A DNA stretch of 64,000 nucleotides from Robertkochia flava. Lineage in GTDB: Bacteria > Bacteroidota > Bacteroidia > Flavobacteriales > Flavobacteriaceae. The notes below the pieces were generated by a model, which was not told where the DNA came from, made no database searches, and worked only from the letters and a program-made list of their open reading frames with translations. Below are positions 27,266-35,990 of this stretch, in pieces (the stretch's first letter is position 1; the number at the start of each line of letters is the position of its first letter). A program made the translations under genes and the position numbers. The stretch spans positions 620,001 to 684,000 of the forward strand of contig NZ_JAINZT010000002.1 of NCBI RefSeq assembly GCF_020166515.1, read 5' to 3'.

Positions 27266-28417
27266 ATGGGAGATTCAAATGCCCCGGGCCGCGCCGGACT
27301 TCGGGAAGTCTTTTTCGTATTCTTTAAATTAGGATGGATCGCCTTTGGCGGACCGGCAGCTCATATCGCTATTATGGAAAAGGAGGTGGTGGAAAGGCGG
27401 CAATGGATTACCCGTGAGCATTTCCTTGACCTGGTGGGTGCCACCAACCTGATTCCCGGCCCGAATTCTACGGAAATGACGATGCACTGTGGCTATGAAC
27501 GGGCCGGTTGGAAAGGGCTTTTCACAGCCGGAATTGCATTTATTTTTCCTTCCGTTGTCCTTACAGGGATCCTGGCCTGGTTTTATGTGGAATATGGCAC
27601 GGTTCCGGCCGTGGCACCCTTCTTATACGGGATCAAACCCGCAGTGATGGCTATTATTCTTAGTGCATTGTATAAACTGGGAAAGAAAGCCCTGAAAAGT
27701 TGGGTGCTCGGAATCATAGGGGTGCTTGTTATCATCGCTTCCCTGTCTGGACTTGGTGAAATCTATGCCATACTTCTGGCCGGATTGGCAGGGCTGCTAT
27801 GGAGTGGTGGCGGAATTCTGAAAAACAGGGGGAGTATAAAGGGTTTCTATCCTTTCGTATTTGCCTTTGCGGGAAAGGTTGCAGGTGCTGCCGTGTCTTC
27901 ATGGAAGGTATTTCTGGTGTTTCTTAAAATCGGGGCGGTTTTGTTCGGGAGTGGTTATGTTCTGGTGGCATACCTGGATGGAGAACTGGTGGAAAAGCTG
28001 GAATGGTTAACCCGACAGGAGTTACTCGATGCGATCGCTATAGGGCAATTTACCCCGGGTCCGGTACTTTCAACGGCCACCTTTATAGGCTACCAGCTTC
28101 ACGGAGTTCCGGGAGCCCTGGCTGCCACTGCAGGTATCTTTTTGCCGTCTTTCTTTTTTGTACTTCTTCTGAATCCGGTGGTGCCTGAACTCCGCAGATC
28201 AAAGCTTGCTTCCGGTTTTCTGGATGCTGTAAACATAGGGGCGGTGGGTATAATGGTAGCGGTGACCTTTACCCTGGGGAAATCAATTTTAACAGACTGG
28301 CAGGCCTGGGTCATAGCACTGTTAAGCTGCCTTGTGGTATTCCGTTTTAAAAAGATCAGTGCCCTCTGGATCGTGGTCGGGGGTGCCATCCTCGGCTATG
28401 TCTTACTAAAGGTATAA
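27266..28417 (+). CDS. chrA: Chromate transporter (CHR family, two-domain)
   Basis: A 383-residue protein with two homologous CHR domains, each starting with the family motif: FKLGWIAFGGPAAHIAIME and FLKIGAVLFGSGYVLVAYL. The paired downstream motifs LVGATNLIPGPNSTEM and AIAIGQFTPGPVLSTATFIGY are also present. About ten membrane segments. The family exports chromate by proton or sulfate antiport. No regulator or reductase is adjacent. Confidence 0.95.
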   Translation: MGDSNAPGRAGLREVFFVFFKLGWIAFGGPAAHIAIMEKEVVERRQWITREHFLDLVGATNLIPGPNSTEMTMHCGYERAGWKGLFTAGIAFIFPSVVLTGILAWFYVEYGTVPAVAPFLYGIKPAVMAIILSALYKLGKKALKSWVLGIIGVLVIIASLSGLGEIYAILLAGLAGLLWSGGGILKNRGSIKGFYPFVFAFAGKVAGAAVSSWKVFLVFLKIGAVLFGSGYVLVAYLDGELVEKLEWLTRQELLDAIAIGQFTPGPVLSTATFIGYQLHGVPGALAATAGIFLPSFFFVLLLNPVVPELRRSKLASGFLDAVNIGAVGIMVAVTFTLGKSILTDWQAWVIALLSCLVVFRFKKISALWIVVGGAILGYVLLKV

Positions 28418-28447
28418 GGGTTTGCGTGGGTATTAATCCTCAGGTGT

Positions 28448-28900
28448 TCAGTATTTGTCATTGAGTTCCACCCAATATCCGTCGGGATCCTGCAAAAAAG
28501 TTTGCCGTACCCCGTCGGGTCGCGTTTGCACCAGCCATGGTTCTCCATCGGCACCAAGTCCTCCGTATTGTACCCCTTTTGCCTTCAGGTAACTCAGGAA
28601 AGCGTCCAGATCCTCCACGGCGATGGCAAAATGGTTATATCCGTTTGGGGCAATTTCGATGCCTTCGATCTCCCCGATATGCAATTCCCCGGCATCGCCC
28701 AGAGAAAGGAACATATAGGGGTCGTCCTCACCCCACCAGGGGGTTTCTATAGCTTCCAGCTGAAGAATACCTATATAAAACGCCTTGCTCTCTTCAAGGT
28801 TGCTCACCACGAGGGTTACGTGGTTGAGATGAGATTTCTTTTCTTGTGCAAGACCCGGGAGGGGGATAAGCAGGAGAAAAAGAAAAAGGATATTTTTCAT
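28448..28900 (-). CDS. Secreted VOC-superfamily (glyoxalase-like) protein
   Basis: A 150-residue protein with a signal peptide (MKNILFLFLLLIPLPGLA) and one vicinal-oxygen-chelate domain: HLNHVTLVVSNLEESKAFYIGIL, NHFAIAVEDLDAFLSYL and the end RQTFLQDPDGYWVELNDKY. Metal ligands are probably His in LNHVT, His in YNHFAI and Glu in WVEL. The upstream ATG at 28927 would bury the signal peptide; 28900 is chosen. A 22-codon remnant of a close relative lies at 39.8 kb. Confidence 0.9.
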   Translation of the reverse strand: MKNILFLFLLLIPLPGLAQEKKSHLNHVTLVVSNLEESKAFYIGILQLEAIETPWWGEDDPYMFLSLGDAGELHIGEIEGIEIAPNGYNHFAIAVEDLDAFLSYLKAKGVQYGGLGADGEPWLVQTRPDGVRQTFLQDPDGYWVELNDKY

Positions 28901-28959
28901 TTTAAAGGAATTTAAAAGTATATACAAAACAACTGAAATACTTCAGAAGGCTTTTTGAA

Positions 28960-29478
28960 TCAGGGGTCATAGTTATTGCTCCGGGGTGGTTCTTTTTCTT
29001 TGCGATCCGGTATTAAGACCATGGATTTCCGAAATTCCTCCCATGCCACCTGATCACCATTAATTGTGAAAGATGCTTTTTTCTTGACTAACCAGTAAAT
29101 GGAACCTATCATGACTCCGGTTATGGCCCCGGCTGCCATCCCGGCAGCCGCCCAGGAGGCATCATCCCCCAGGAAGGGCGTATTGCCTTTGGAGAAAACT
29201 CCCGGAAGTGACGGGGCGGCCAAAATAATGGCCGGCACCACAATATTGTTTCCATAACTCCTTTTGGTGCGAATTTCCCCTATTTCCCGATAGGTGAAAA
29301 TAAGGGTGTCTTTTCTTAATTTGGTATAAAGCAAGTTGTCTGAGGTCTTCACCAGGCGACCTTTGCCTATTTTTTTACCATGGAGGTCATAGATTCGTAT
29401 AAATGGGAGATCCTGGGAGTGTACTTTAAGGTTGAAGATCAGAATGGGGATGAGCTGTAATAAAAAGACATATCTCAT
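28960..29478 (-). CDS. Exported protein with glycine-zipper segment, unknown function
   Basis: A 172-residue protein with a signal peptide (about 1-21), an extracytoplasmic stretch (IRIYDLHGKKIGKGRLV), and a Gly/Ala-rich membrane segment (AAGMAAGAITGVMIGSIYWLV, about 112-132). I recognise no family. It converges with nothing and sits just downstream of the VOC gene's upstream region. Confidence 0.7.
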   Translation of the reverse strand: MRYVFLLQLIPILIFNLKVHSQDLPFIRIYDLHGKKIGKGRLVKTSDNLLYTKLRKDTLIFTYREIGEIRTKRSYGNNIVVPAIILAAPSLPGVFSKGNTPFLGDDASWAAAGMAAGAITGVMIGSIYWLVKKKASFTINGDQVAWEEFRKSMVLIPDRKEKEPPRSNNYDP

Positions 29479-29717
29479 CTTAAGGGTTGTTTCAGTCAGG
29501 TATTATGAAGATACGAAAATAACCTAATGTGTTGCAAGCCATATTTCTACGCTGTTCGTAGCTTCTTTCTGAATTCAGGGCAGGGATATTTGGTAAAGCC
29601 GGATAAGAGAGATCGGTGACGGAAAGTTGACTTTGGGATCAGGTAAATAAAGGTGGCTCAGGAATCAAATCGGAATGAAAGATTTTCATTAAGTAGGAAT
29701 TTGATTAACTTTTAAGG

Positions 29718-30980
29718 ATGTATGCAAATACAGGACAAAACCTATTCAGGATGAGTACTTTTTTTCAAAATTGGGCGGAAGCCGCGTATACCAGTCTCGG
29801 ATTTTTCTGGATGGCTCTTTGGGCTTTTATCCTCGGATATGTGATCAGTAGTATGATACAGGTGTTCGTTACCGAAAAACGCATGCAGAGGGTCATGGGG
29901 AAGGGGAAAACCAGTGGCGTACTTCTGGGCGCCTTTTTCGGGTTTATCAGTAGTTCCTGTAGTTTTTCTGCCCTGGCTTCTGCAAAATCCATCTTTAAAA
30001 AGGGAGCCAGCTTTGTCGCTTCCATTTCATTTTTACTCGCCTCGACCAACCTGGTGATCGAACTGGGAATCATCATCTCCATATTTCTCGGGTGGCAATT
30101 CGTTGTCGGGGAATACATTGGGGGTGTCTTGCTGATCCTGATAAGCTGGGTCCTCATTCGGTTGATCAATCCGGAGCAATTGATAAGTCAGGCCAGGGAG
30201 CGCCTTGGAAAGGAAAAAAAGGATCAGGGACAAAAGGAGAATAGTAACTGGCAGGATAAACTGCAAAACGAAACCCAATGGGCCCGGGTGGGTAAAAAAT
30301 ACAAAATGGAGTGGCAAATGGTATGGAAGGATGTTACGGTGGGTTTTACCATCGCCGGAATCGTTGCCGCTTTTGTGCCGGATGAATTTTTCAGAACACT
30401 TTTTATAAACAGTGGGAAGGCCCAGGCCGATTTTACCTTTTTTGAAATTCTTCAGCATGTGATCGTAGGACCGGTAGCCGCGTTTTTAACCTTTATAGGC
30501 TCTATGGGGAATATCCCACTTGCTGCCCTGCTCTTTAGTAAAAAGGTGAGTTTTGCCGGGGTCATGGCTTTTATCTTCAGTGATCTGGTGGTGTTTCCCG
30601 TATTGCGGATCAATGCCCGTTATTACGGTTGGAAGATGTCTTTGTTTATCCTTTTCCTCTTATTCACCTCCCTTATCGGTACATCGCTTTTATTACACTA
30701 TGGTTTTGATCTGTTCGGAAAGCTTCCGGATCCATCCCTGGTGAAGATTCAGAACCGGGAATTCTTTAAACTGGATTATACCTTTTTTCTGAACCTGGCT
30801 TTCCTGGCCATTTCGGCCTACCTGGTCTATCTCGGTTTTTTTAAGAGAAAGGATGTGGGGCACAGCATGGGAGAGATGGCTCCAAAAAGCGAGGTGTTGG
30901 AACAGGTCCTGAAATACCTGTCTTTTGTTTGCTATCTGTGGCTGGGAGTGGGAATCGTACTCAGGTATATTATCCTGTAA
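29718..30980 (+). CDS. Permease of the SO_0444/DUF318 family (putative metal efflux)
   Basis: A 420-residue membrane protein with eight or more helices. The motif GAFFGFISSSCSFSALASAKSIFKKG followed by SISFLLASTNLVIELG, and its second-half counterpart FIGSMGNIPLAALLFSKKVSFAGVMAFIFSDLVVFPVLRI, are typical of PF03773 permeases, some of which export copper or zinc. The cysteine in SSSCSF is conserved. ATG 29751 (MSTFFQNW) is an alternative start. Confidence 0.88.
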   Translation: MYANTGQNLFRMSTFFQNWAEAAYTSLGFFWMALWAFILGYVISSMIQVFVTEKRMQRVMGKGKTSGVLLGAFFGFISSSCSFSALASAKSIFKKGASFVASISFLLASTNLVIELGIIISIFLGWQFVVGEYIGGVLLILISWVLIRLINPEQLISQARERLGKEKKDQGQKENSNWQDKLQNETQWARVGKKYKMEWQMVWKDVTVGFTIAGIVAAFVPDEFFRTLFINSGKAQADFTFFEILQHVIVGPVAAFLTFIGSMGNIPLAALLFSKKVSFAGVMAFIFSDLVVFPVLRINARYYGWKMSLFILFLLFTSLIGTSLLLHYGFDLFGKLPDPSLVKIQNREFFKLDYTFFLNLAFLAISAYLVYLGFFKRKDVGHSMGEMAPKSEVLEQVLKYLSFVCYLWLGVGIVLRYIIL

Positions 30981-31121
30981 GCTTTGCCCGGAACGTGGTA
31001 GTTAAGAGTAGTTTTAAACCCTCGATTTTTACAACCGAATCAGGCAGAGAGCGTGGGAGATCTGGATTATATTCCGGGACAGGAATTTTGCCTTGACTTA
31101 GAAACGGAACATCTTAACCCT

Positions 31122-31173
31122 CGTACCTCCGTACCTCCGTACCTCCGTACCCCGTACCCCGTACCCCGTACCC
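31122..31173. repeat. Tandem repeat: three CGTACCTC units then four CGTACCC units
   Basis: Seven consecutive units with no interruption, 52 bp in all, between convergent genes. The last C is the first base of the complement of the sua5 stop codon. The unit length changes from 8 to 7 bp after the third copy. Confidence 0.97.
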
Positions 31174-32132
31174 TACTTTGAAGACGCCCTTTTTAAACGA
31201 TCGTTCACGGAGGCCCCAACGCCTTCATCCGGCAGCAGTTCTGCAATGATAAGCTCAAGATCAATACCATCCAGTTCATGCATGACTCCGTACAAATTGG
31301 CTGCGGCCTCCAGGAAGTCACCCTGAAGAGAGAGCGTCCTGTATTGGAAACGCGTATCATCACCCGGAGGACTGCTGAAATAGATAATGCCAAGTTTTTT
31401 TTCAGCGTGCGCTTCCATAGCCTTTGCCACGTTATTCGTGGCCAGGAACGGCGTTGTGGGCGAATAATGTTTTTTAAACATTCCGGGGGTGATCACTGAA
31501 GTATCTTTTGCTTTAATCACCTCCACCGGGCACTGCAATACATCTTCGATCTCTTTTTTGGAGATGGTGCCCATTCTGTAGATCCTCGGTTTCCCGTCTT
31601 CAAATCCCAGGATGGTCGATTCAATACCCTTGGAACAAGGACCGCCATCAAGAATGAAGGGCGTTTTATCGCCCAGGGAATTCTGTACGTGTTCCGGGCG
31701 GGTAGGACTGATATGATTCGAACGGTTGGCACTGGGGGCTACCAGGGGGAAATCCAGTTTTCGCAGCAGGGTTAAGGTGAGTTCGTGATTGGGCATTCTA
31801 ACCGCTACGGTTTCCTTTCCGGCTGTGATCTTGTCTGAAATATGCGGGGCCTTTTCAAGTACCAGGGTAAGGGGGCCCGGCCAGAAATGATCTGCCAGTT
31901 TAAAGGCCATTTCCGGAATGTTGATGGCCAGGGTTGCTAACTGCTCTTTCGAGGCAATATGGACGATGAGTGGATTGTTGGCGGGTCGGTTCTTGGTTTG
32001 ATAGATCTTCTCTACCGCGGTATCAGAAAATGCATTTGCAGCCAGCCCGTAGACTGTTTCCGTAGGAATTGCCACCAGCTGATCTTGCTTCAACAACGTG
32101 ATTGCCTGTTCTATAGACGAAGTATGGGCCAT
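31173..32132 (-). CDS. Threonylcarbamoyl-AMP synthase (Sua5/YrdC type)
   Basis: A 319-residue enzyme that makes threonylcarbamoyl-AMP from threonine, bicarbonate and ATP for t6A. The N-terminal YrdC domain (about 1-200) has AIPTETVYGLAANAF, KNRPANNPLIVHI and PLVAPSANRSNHISPTRPEHV. The Sua5 C-terminal domain follows after the TPGMFKKHYSPTTP linker. It works with TsaB (13.0 kb) plus TsaD and TsaE encoded elsewhere. Confidence 0.95.
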   Translation of the reverse strand: MAHTSSIEQAITLLKQDQLVAIPTETVYGLAANAFSDTAVEKIYQTKNRPANNPLIVHIASKEQLATLAINIPEMAFKLADHFWPGPLTLVLEKAPHISDKITAGKETVAVRMPNHELTLTLLRKLDFPLVAPSANRSNHISPTRPEHVQNSLGDKTPFILDGGPCSKGIESTILGFEDGKPRIYRMGTISKKEIEDVLQCPVEVIKAKDTSVITPGMFKKHYSPTTPFLATNNVAKAMEAHAEKKLGIIYFSSPPGDDTRFQYRTLSLQGDFLEAAANLYGVMHELDGIDLELIIAELLPDEGVGASVNDRLKRASSK

Positions 32133-32257
32133 CGAATTAAGAATTTCTGCAAATATAAGGCGCCCCGGATTAAGTCTGACTCAGGATCTGCAGAAAGGGA
32201 GCCCCCTTGGGTATGGTCATATGGAATTGATCTAAACGCTGCCGGACCCGAAGCGGA

Positions 32258-33160
32258 TTATTTCCCGATCATATACTCATAAAAGGATCTGGAAATGCCT
32301 GCCAATTGCTGTGTGCCCTTATCAAAGTCTTTTAAGTTCTTTGATAGCAATACCAGAACATAGGCTCTGCCATCCGGTAAATACACGATCCCCGCATCGT
32401 GGTGCACCCCGGTGATCGAACCCGTCTTATGGGCTACTTGAACCTCCCGGGGGAGGTCATGAGGAATGATGTCATTAAATTTTTGGTCTTTCAGAATAGA
32501 TCGCATAGCCTCACAATCTGCCCCGGTTCCAGCCTTATTGGTAGCTATGGCATCCATGATGACCAGTAGATCTTTTGCCGTGGTCGAGTTGCTAAGGCCC
32601 TGTTCATAAGCCTTTATGTCTTCCACCCCACGGAGCACCTCGATTTTACCGGCCCCCAGATCGCGCATGGTGGCCGTTACCTTTTTCGCATCCACCAGCT
32701 CTATCAGGACGTTGGTGGCCAGGTTGCTGCTTACAGTGATCATGCTGTACATCAGGTCACGTAAGGCTACCTTGGTATTGATCTTATTGTAGATGATATC
32801 GTCACTGTCATCATTGATATCCATTCGGTATGGACTGCCGTCGACGATACTTTTAAACTCATTCACCAGAAGTATGGAATCGTTAAGGTCGATCTTTCCG
32901 GCTTCTTCCTGTTTGAAAAGCTCGATCATAACAGGGACCTTCATGGTGCTGGCTGCGTGAAACTCCGTCTCCCCGTTGATGAAAAGACTGTCGGCCCGAT
33001 CGGAAAGATCGAGGAAGGCAACAGCAATATCCCCTTCAACAGAATCGATCTGGGCGCGCACTTTTTGTTCTAAAGCTTCTTTATTGGTGAGCTTAGGCTG
33101 GCAGGCTATCATACAACAAAAGAGTAGGATGGCTGAGGTAATTCTTAGGGATGCGGTCAT
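32258..33160 (-). CDS. Class A beta-lactamase-related serine hydrolase (lipoprotein)
   Basis: A 300-residue protein with a lipoprotein-like signal (CMIAC, Cys at about 20). Class A motifs are present: S71-TMK, the SxN-type SSN at about 144-146, an acidic residue in RGVEDIKAYEQG as Glu166 candidate, and KTG at about 245-247. Length fits class A enzymes of the CGA/CIA kind found in Bacteroidota. It may be a beta-lactamase or a related hydrolase; resistance is not proven. Confidence 0.88.
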   Translation of the reverse strand: MTASLRITSAILLFCCMIACQPKLTNKEALEQKVRAQIDSVEGDIAVAFLDLSDRADSLFINGETEFHAASTMKVPVMIELFKQEEAGKIDLNDSILLVNEFKSIVDGSPYRMDINDDSDDIIYNKINTKVALRDLMYSMITVSSNLATNVLIELVDAKKVTATMRDLGAGKIEVLRGVEDIKAYEQGLSNSTTAKDLLVIMDAIATNKAGTGADCEAMRSILKDQKFNDIIPHDLPREVQVAHKTGSITGVHHDAGIVYLPDGRAYVLVLLSKNLKDFDKGTQQLAGISRSFYEYMIGK

Positions 33161-33220
33161 GTTTTTCAGATATATGCTTTAAATGTACTAAGAGCAGAAA
33201 ACAAAACCAATATTGTCAAT

Positions 33221-33250
33221 AAAAAGCCACCGGAATTTCGGTGGCTTTTT
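33221..33250 (-). terminator. Terminator of nrdBA
   Basis: AAAAAGCCACCG and CGGTGGCTTTTT arms around GAATTT; it lies 28 bp past the nrdA stop on the minus strand. Confidence 0.88.
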
Positions 33251-33277
33251 ATTTTTATGACAGGAGCTTTGGACGTT

Positions 33278-34972
33278 TTAACCCTCGCAGCTGGAACAGC
33301 TTACGATATTGGAGACAAATTCCTTGGAAACGCTCTGGCTCCTCTGGTAATACAGCGTTTTGACCCCAAGCTTCCAGGCTTCGATCATTAATTTATTCAC
33401 TTCGCGAACCGGTAAACTCGCCGGAATGTTCAGGTTCAGGCTCTGTGCCTGATCTATGAATTTCTGTCGGATCGATGCCTGTTGAACGATCTCCAGCTGA
33501 CTGATCTCCTTAAAGGTTTTAAACACATCCTTTTCTTCCCGCGTCAGTGCTTCGAGGTGTTGTACACTGCCGTGGTTGAGCATAATACTTCTCCAGGTGT
33601 CTTCATTGTCAAGACCTTTTTCGGCCAGCAATGCTTTCAGGTACTTGTTCTTTCGCATAAAGTTCCCTTTGGCAAGTCCGGCCTTGTAATAATTGCTGCT
33701 GAAGGGTTCTATCCCGGGAGAGGTTTGCCCGAGGATGGCTGAGGATGAGGTGGTGGGTGCGATCGCCATTAAGGTTGTATTTCTAAGTCCATACCCCTTA
33801 AGGATTTCCGGTTCTCCATAGATCGCAGCTAATTCTTTACTCGCTTTGGTGGCCTTCGCCTGTATCTCTTCAAAGATCTTATGGGTTAGCCCTTTGGCCC
33901 GCATCCCTTCAAACGGGATCCTGTTCTTTTGCAGGTAGGAGTGCCAGCCCATAACTCCCAGCCCCAGGGCCCGGTGATTTTTTGCGAATCGGTTGGCCGA
34001 GGCCAGGTAGTGATTACCTTCCGTTTTGGCGATGAATTCCTGGAGGACTCCATCCAGGAAATAAATGGCTAATTTCACCGCTTCCGTATCCTTCCATTCG
34101 TCATAGAGTTCCAGATTCATGGAAGAGAGGCAACAGATGAAGGATTCTTCTTCGTTGGATGGTAAAGCGATCTCAGAACACAGGTTACTCGAGTGAATGG
34201 TCTTGTTCTTGTCTTTATAGACCTGGGGCTTAAACCGGTTGATATTGTCTTTGAACAGAATATAAGGGAGCCCTTTTTGTTGTCGGCTTTCCAGGACCTT
34301 AGCCCAAACCTCCCGTTTTTCCAGATCTCCATCGATCATTTCCTGCATCCAGTAATCGGGTACACAGACCCCGTAAAACAGGTTCTGAATAGGGTTTCCA
34401 ATATTTTTAATTTCCAGAAACTCCCTGATATCCGGGTGATCTATATCCAGGTAAGCGGCAAAAGCCCCGCGGCGAACCCCTCCCTGGGAAATGGTGTCCA
34501 TGGCGGTGTCAAAGAGTTTCATAAAACTCGTAGCTCCGCTGCTCTTTCCGTTGTCGGTTACAGCGCTGCCCCTTCCTCTTAATTCCCCGAAATAACCGGA
34601 GGTTCCCCCTCCGATCTTGGTTTGCATGATCACCTCTCCCAGTTTGTGGGTGATGCCCTCAATGTAATCGGGGACATAGACATTGAAGCAGGAAATTGGC
34701 AATCCGCGTTCGGTGCCCATATTGGCCCATATGGGGGAGCTCAGGCTCATCCAGCCGCGTTCGATCATTTCGATGAAGGCTTCGGCCAGCTCAGGTTTGT
34801 AAAGTCGGCCGGCCGCCGCGGTGGCCACGCGCTCGATGGCAGATTTTACAGTTTCTCCTTTTAAGAGGTATCCTCGATTCAGGATCTGCTGACTTTCTTC
34901 ATTCAGCCACCATAAACGTTCATTCTCTGGCTTATTTGTTATCAGGGGTTGGGTCTGGACAGTAGTTGTCAT
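33278..34972 (-). CDS. nrdA: Class I ribonucleoside-diphosphate reductase, catalytic subunit without ATP-cone
   Basis: A 564-residue alpha subunit that reduces NDPs to dNDPs. All catalytic residues can be seen: Cys in LPISCFNV, the N-C-E triad in SSNLCSEIA, the partner Cys in SFICCLSS, the tyrosine pair in LYYQRSQS and the C-terminal CSSC. It is about 200 residues shorter than E. coli NrdA; the N-terminal ATP-cone is absent. It lies 43 bp downstream of nrdB on the same strand, the reverse of the E. coli order. Confidence 0.95.
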   Translation of the reverse strand: MTTTVQTQPLITNKPENERLWWLNEESQQILNRGYLLKGETVKSAIERVATAAAGRLYKPELAEAFIEMIERGWMSLSSPIWANMGTERGLPISCFNVYVPDYIEGITHKLGEVIMQTKIGGGTSGYFGELRGRGSAVTDNGKSSGATSFMKLFDTAMDTISQGGVRRGAFAAYLDIDHPDIREFLEIKNIGNPIQNLFYGVCVPDYWMQEMIDGDLEKREVWAKVLESRQQKGLPYILFKDNINRFKPQVYKDKNKTIHSSNLCSEIALPSNEEESFICCLSSMNLELYDEWKDTEAVKLAIYFLDGVLQEFIAKTEGNHYLASANRFAKNHRALGLGVMGWHSYLQKNRIPFEGMRAKGLTHKIFEEIQAKATKASKELAAIYGEPEILKGYGLRNTTLMAIAPTTSSSAILGQTSPGIEPFSSNYYKAGLAKGNFMRKNKYLKALLAEKGLDNEDTWRSIMLNHGSVQHLEALTREEKDVFKTFKEISQLEIVQQASIRQKFIDQAQSLNLNIPASLPVREVNKLMIEAWKLGVKTLYYQRSQSVSKEFVSNIVSCSSCEG

Positions 34973-35015
34973 AAGCGATATTTTTTAGTGTTCCGAAAAG
35001 GAATGATGGGTTAGA

Positions 35016-35990
35016 TTAGAAAAGGTCTGCGGCGGTAATGCTCTTGTCGTGCTTGGTGTAGTCTACCGGCCTCCGGGCAAAGAAATCGTCAAGGCTGTTG
35101 GCAAACACTTCCTCTTCGAACCACAGCATGGGCTGGTATTCCTTCTGTGAGATCTCATAGAGCTTTGGGAGCCCGATCTTTTCCAGGCTCTCATCCAGCC
35201 TGAATTTCATGAAATCCATCAGGTTCTTTTTGCTGATCTGTTCTAAAGATCCGTTCTCAAATATCCAGTTGAGGATCTCCTCTTCTGCCGCTATGGATTT
35301 TTTAACGATCCGGGTGAGCTTTGCAGTGAGCTCTTCGTTAAAGTATTCGGGAAATTCTTCACGTATCCGGTTGATGATGTAAATACCTGCATTGGCATGG
35401 ATCTGTTCATCAACCGAGGTCCAGGCAATAATATTACTCACATTTTTCATGACCCCTTTAAACCGGTTAAAGGATAGTACGATGGCGAACTGGCTGAAAA
35501 GCGAGACGTTTTCTATAAGGATGGAGAACAGGATCAGGGAGGTGGCATAATCCTTAGGGTCCCGGGCCCTGGTGTGCTCCAGCGCTTCAGAGAGATAGGC
35601 AATCCTGTTCTTTATGGCAGGGGTTTCGATCACTTTTGAGAATTCGTCATTATAGCCCAGTACCTCCAGTAACCTGGAATACGCCTGGGAATGCCTGAAT
35701 TCACACTCAGCAAAAGTGCTGCCCAAACCGTTGAATTCCGGTTTTGGAAGATGTTTGTAAAGATCTCCCCAGAAAGACTTGACAGCCACCTCAATTTGCG
35801 CTATGGCAAGCAGGCTTTTCTTTACGATGTCCTTTTCTCCTTCCGACAGATAGGCGTGGAAGTCCTGAACGTCTGCTGTAAAATCGACTTCAGAATGTAC
35901 CCAGAAGGACCTGTTGATGGCGTCAGTGAAATCGAGAATTCCGGGATACTCAAAAGGCTTGTAATTAAGCCGTTTGTCAAAAATACTCAT
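35016..35990 (-). CDS. nrdB: Class I ribonucleoside-diphosphate reductase, radical subunit
   Basis: A 324-residue ferritin-like subunit. The first metal/radical block AECEFRHSQAYSRL has Glu and His three apart and Tyr four residues on, the standard E-x2-H-x3-Y spacing, so a tyrosyl radical is possible. The second block has ENVSLFSQF and DEQIHA. A stop codon lies in frame five codons before the ATG, so no ATP-cone is fused here, unlike the NrdB of Leeuwenhoekiella blandensis. Confidence 0.95.
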   Translation of the reverse strand: MSIFDKRLNYKPFEYPGILDFTDAINRSFWVHSEVDFTADVQDFHAYLSEGEKDIVKKSLLAIAQIEVAVKSFWGDLYKHLPKPEFNGLGSTFAECEFRHSQAYSRLLEVLGYNDEFSKVIETPAIKNRIAYLSEALEHTRARDPKDYATSLILFSILIENVSLFSQFAIVLSFNRFKGVMKNVSNIIAWTSVDEQIHANAGIYIINRIREEFPEYFNEELTAKLTRIVKKSIAAEEEILNWIFENGSLEQISKKNLMDFMKFRLDESLEKIGLPKLYEISQKEYQPMLWFEEEVFANSLDDFFARRPVDYTKHDKSITAADLF

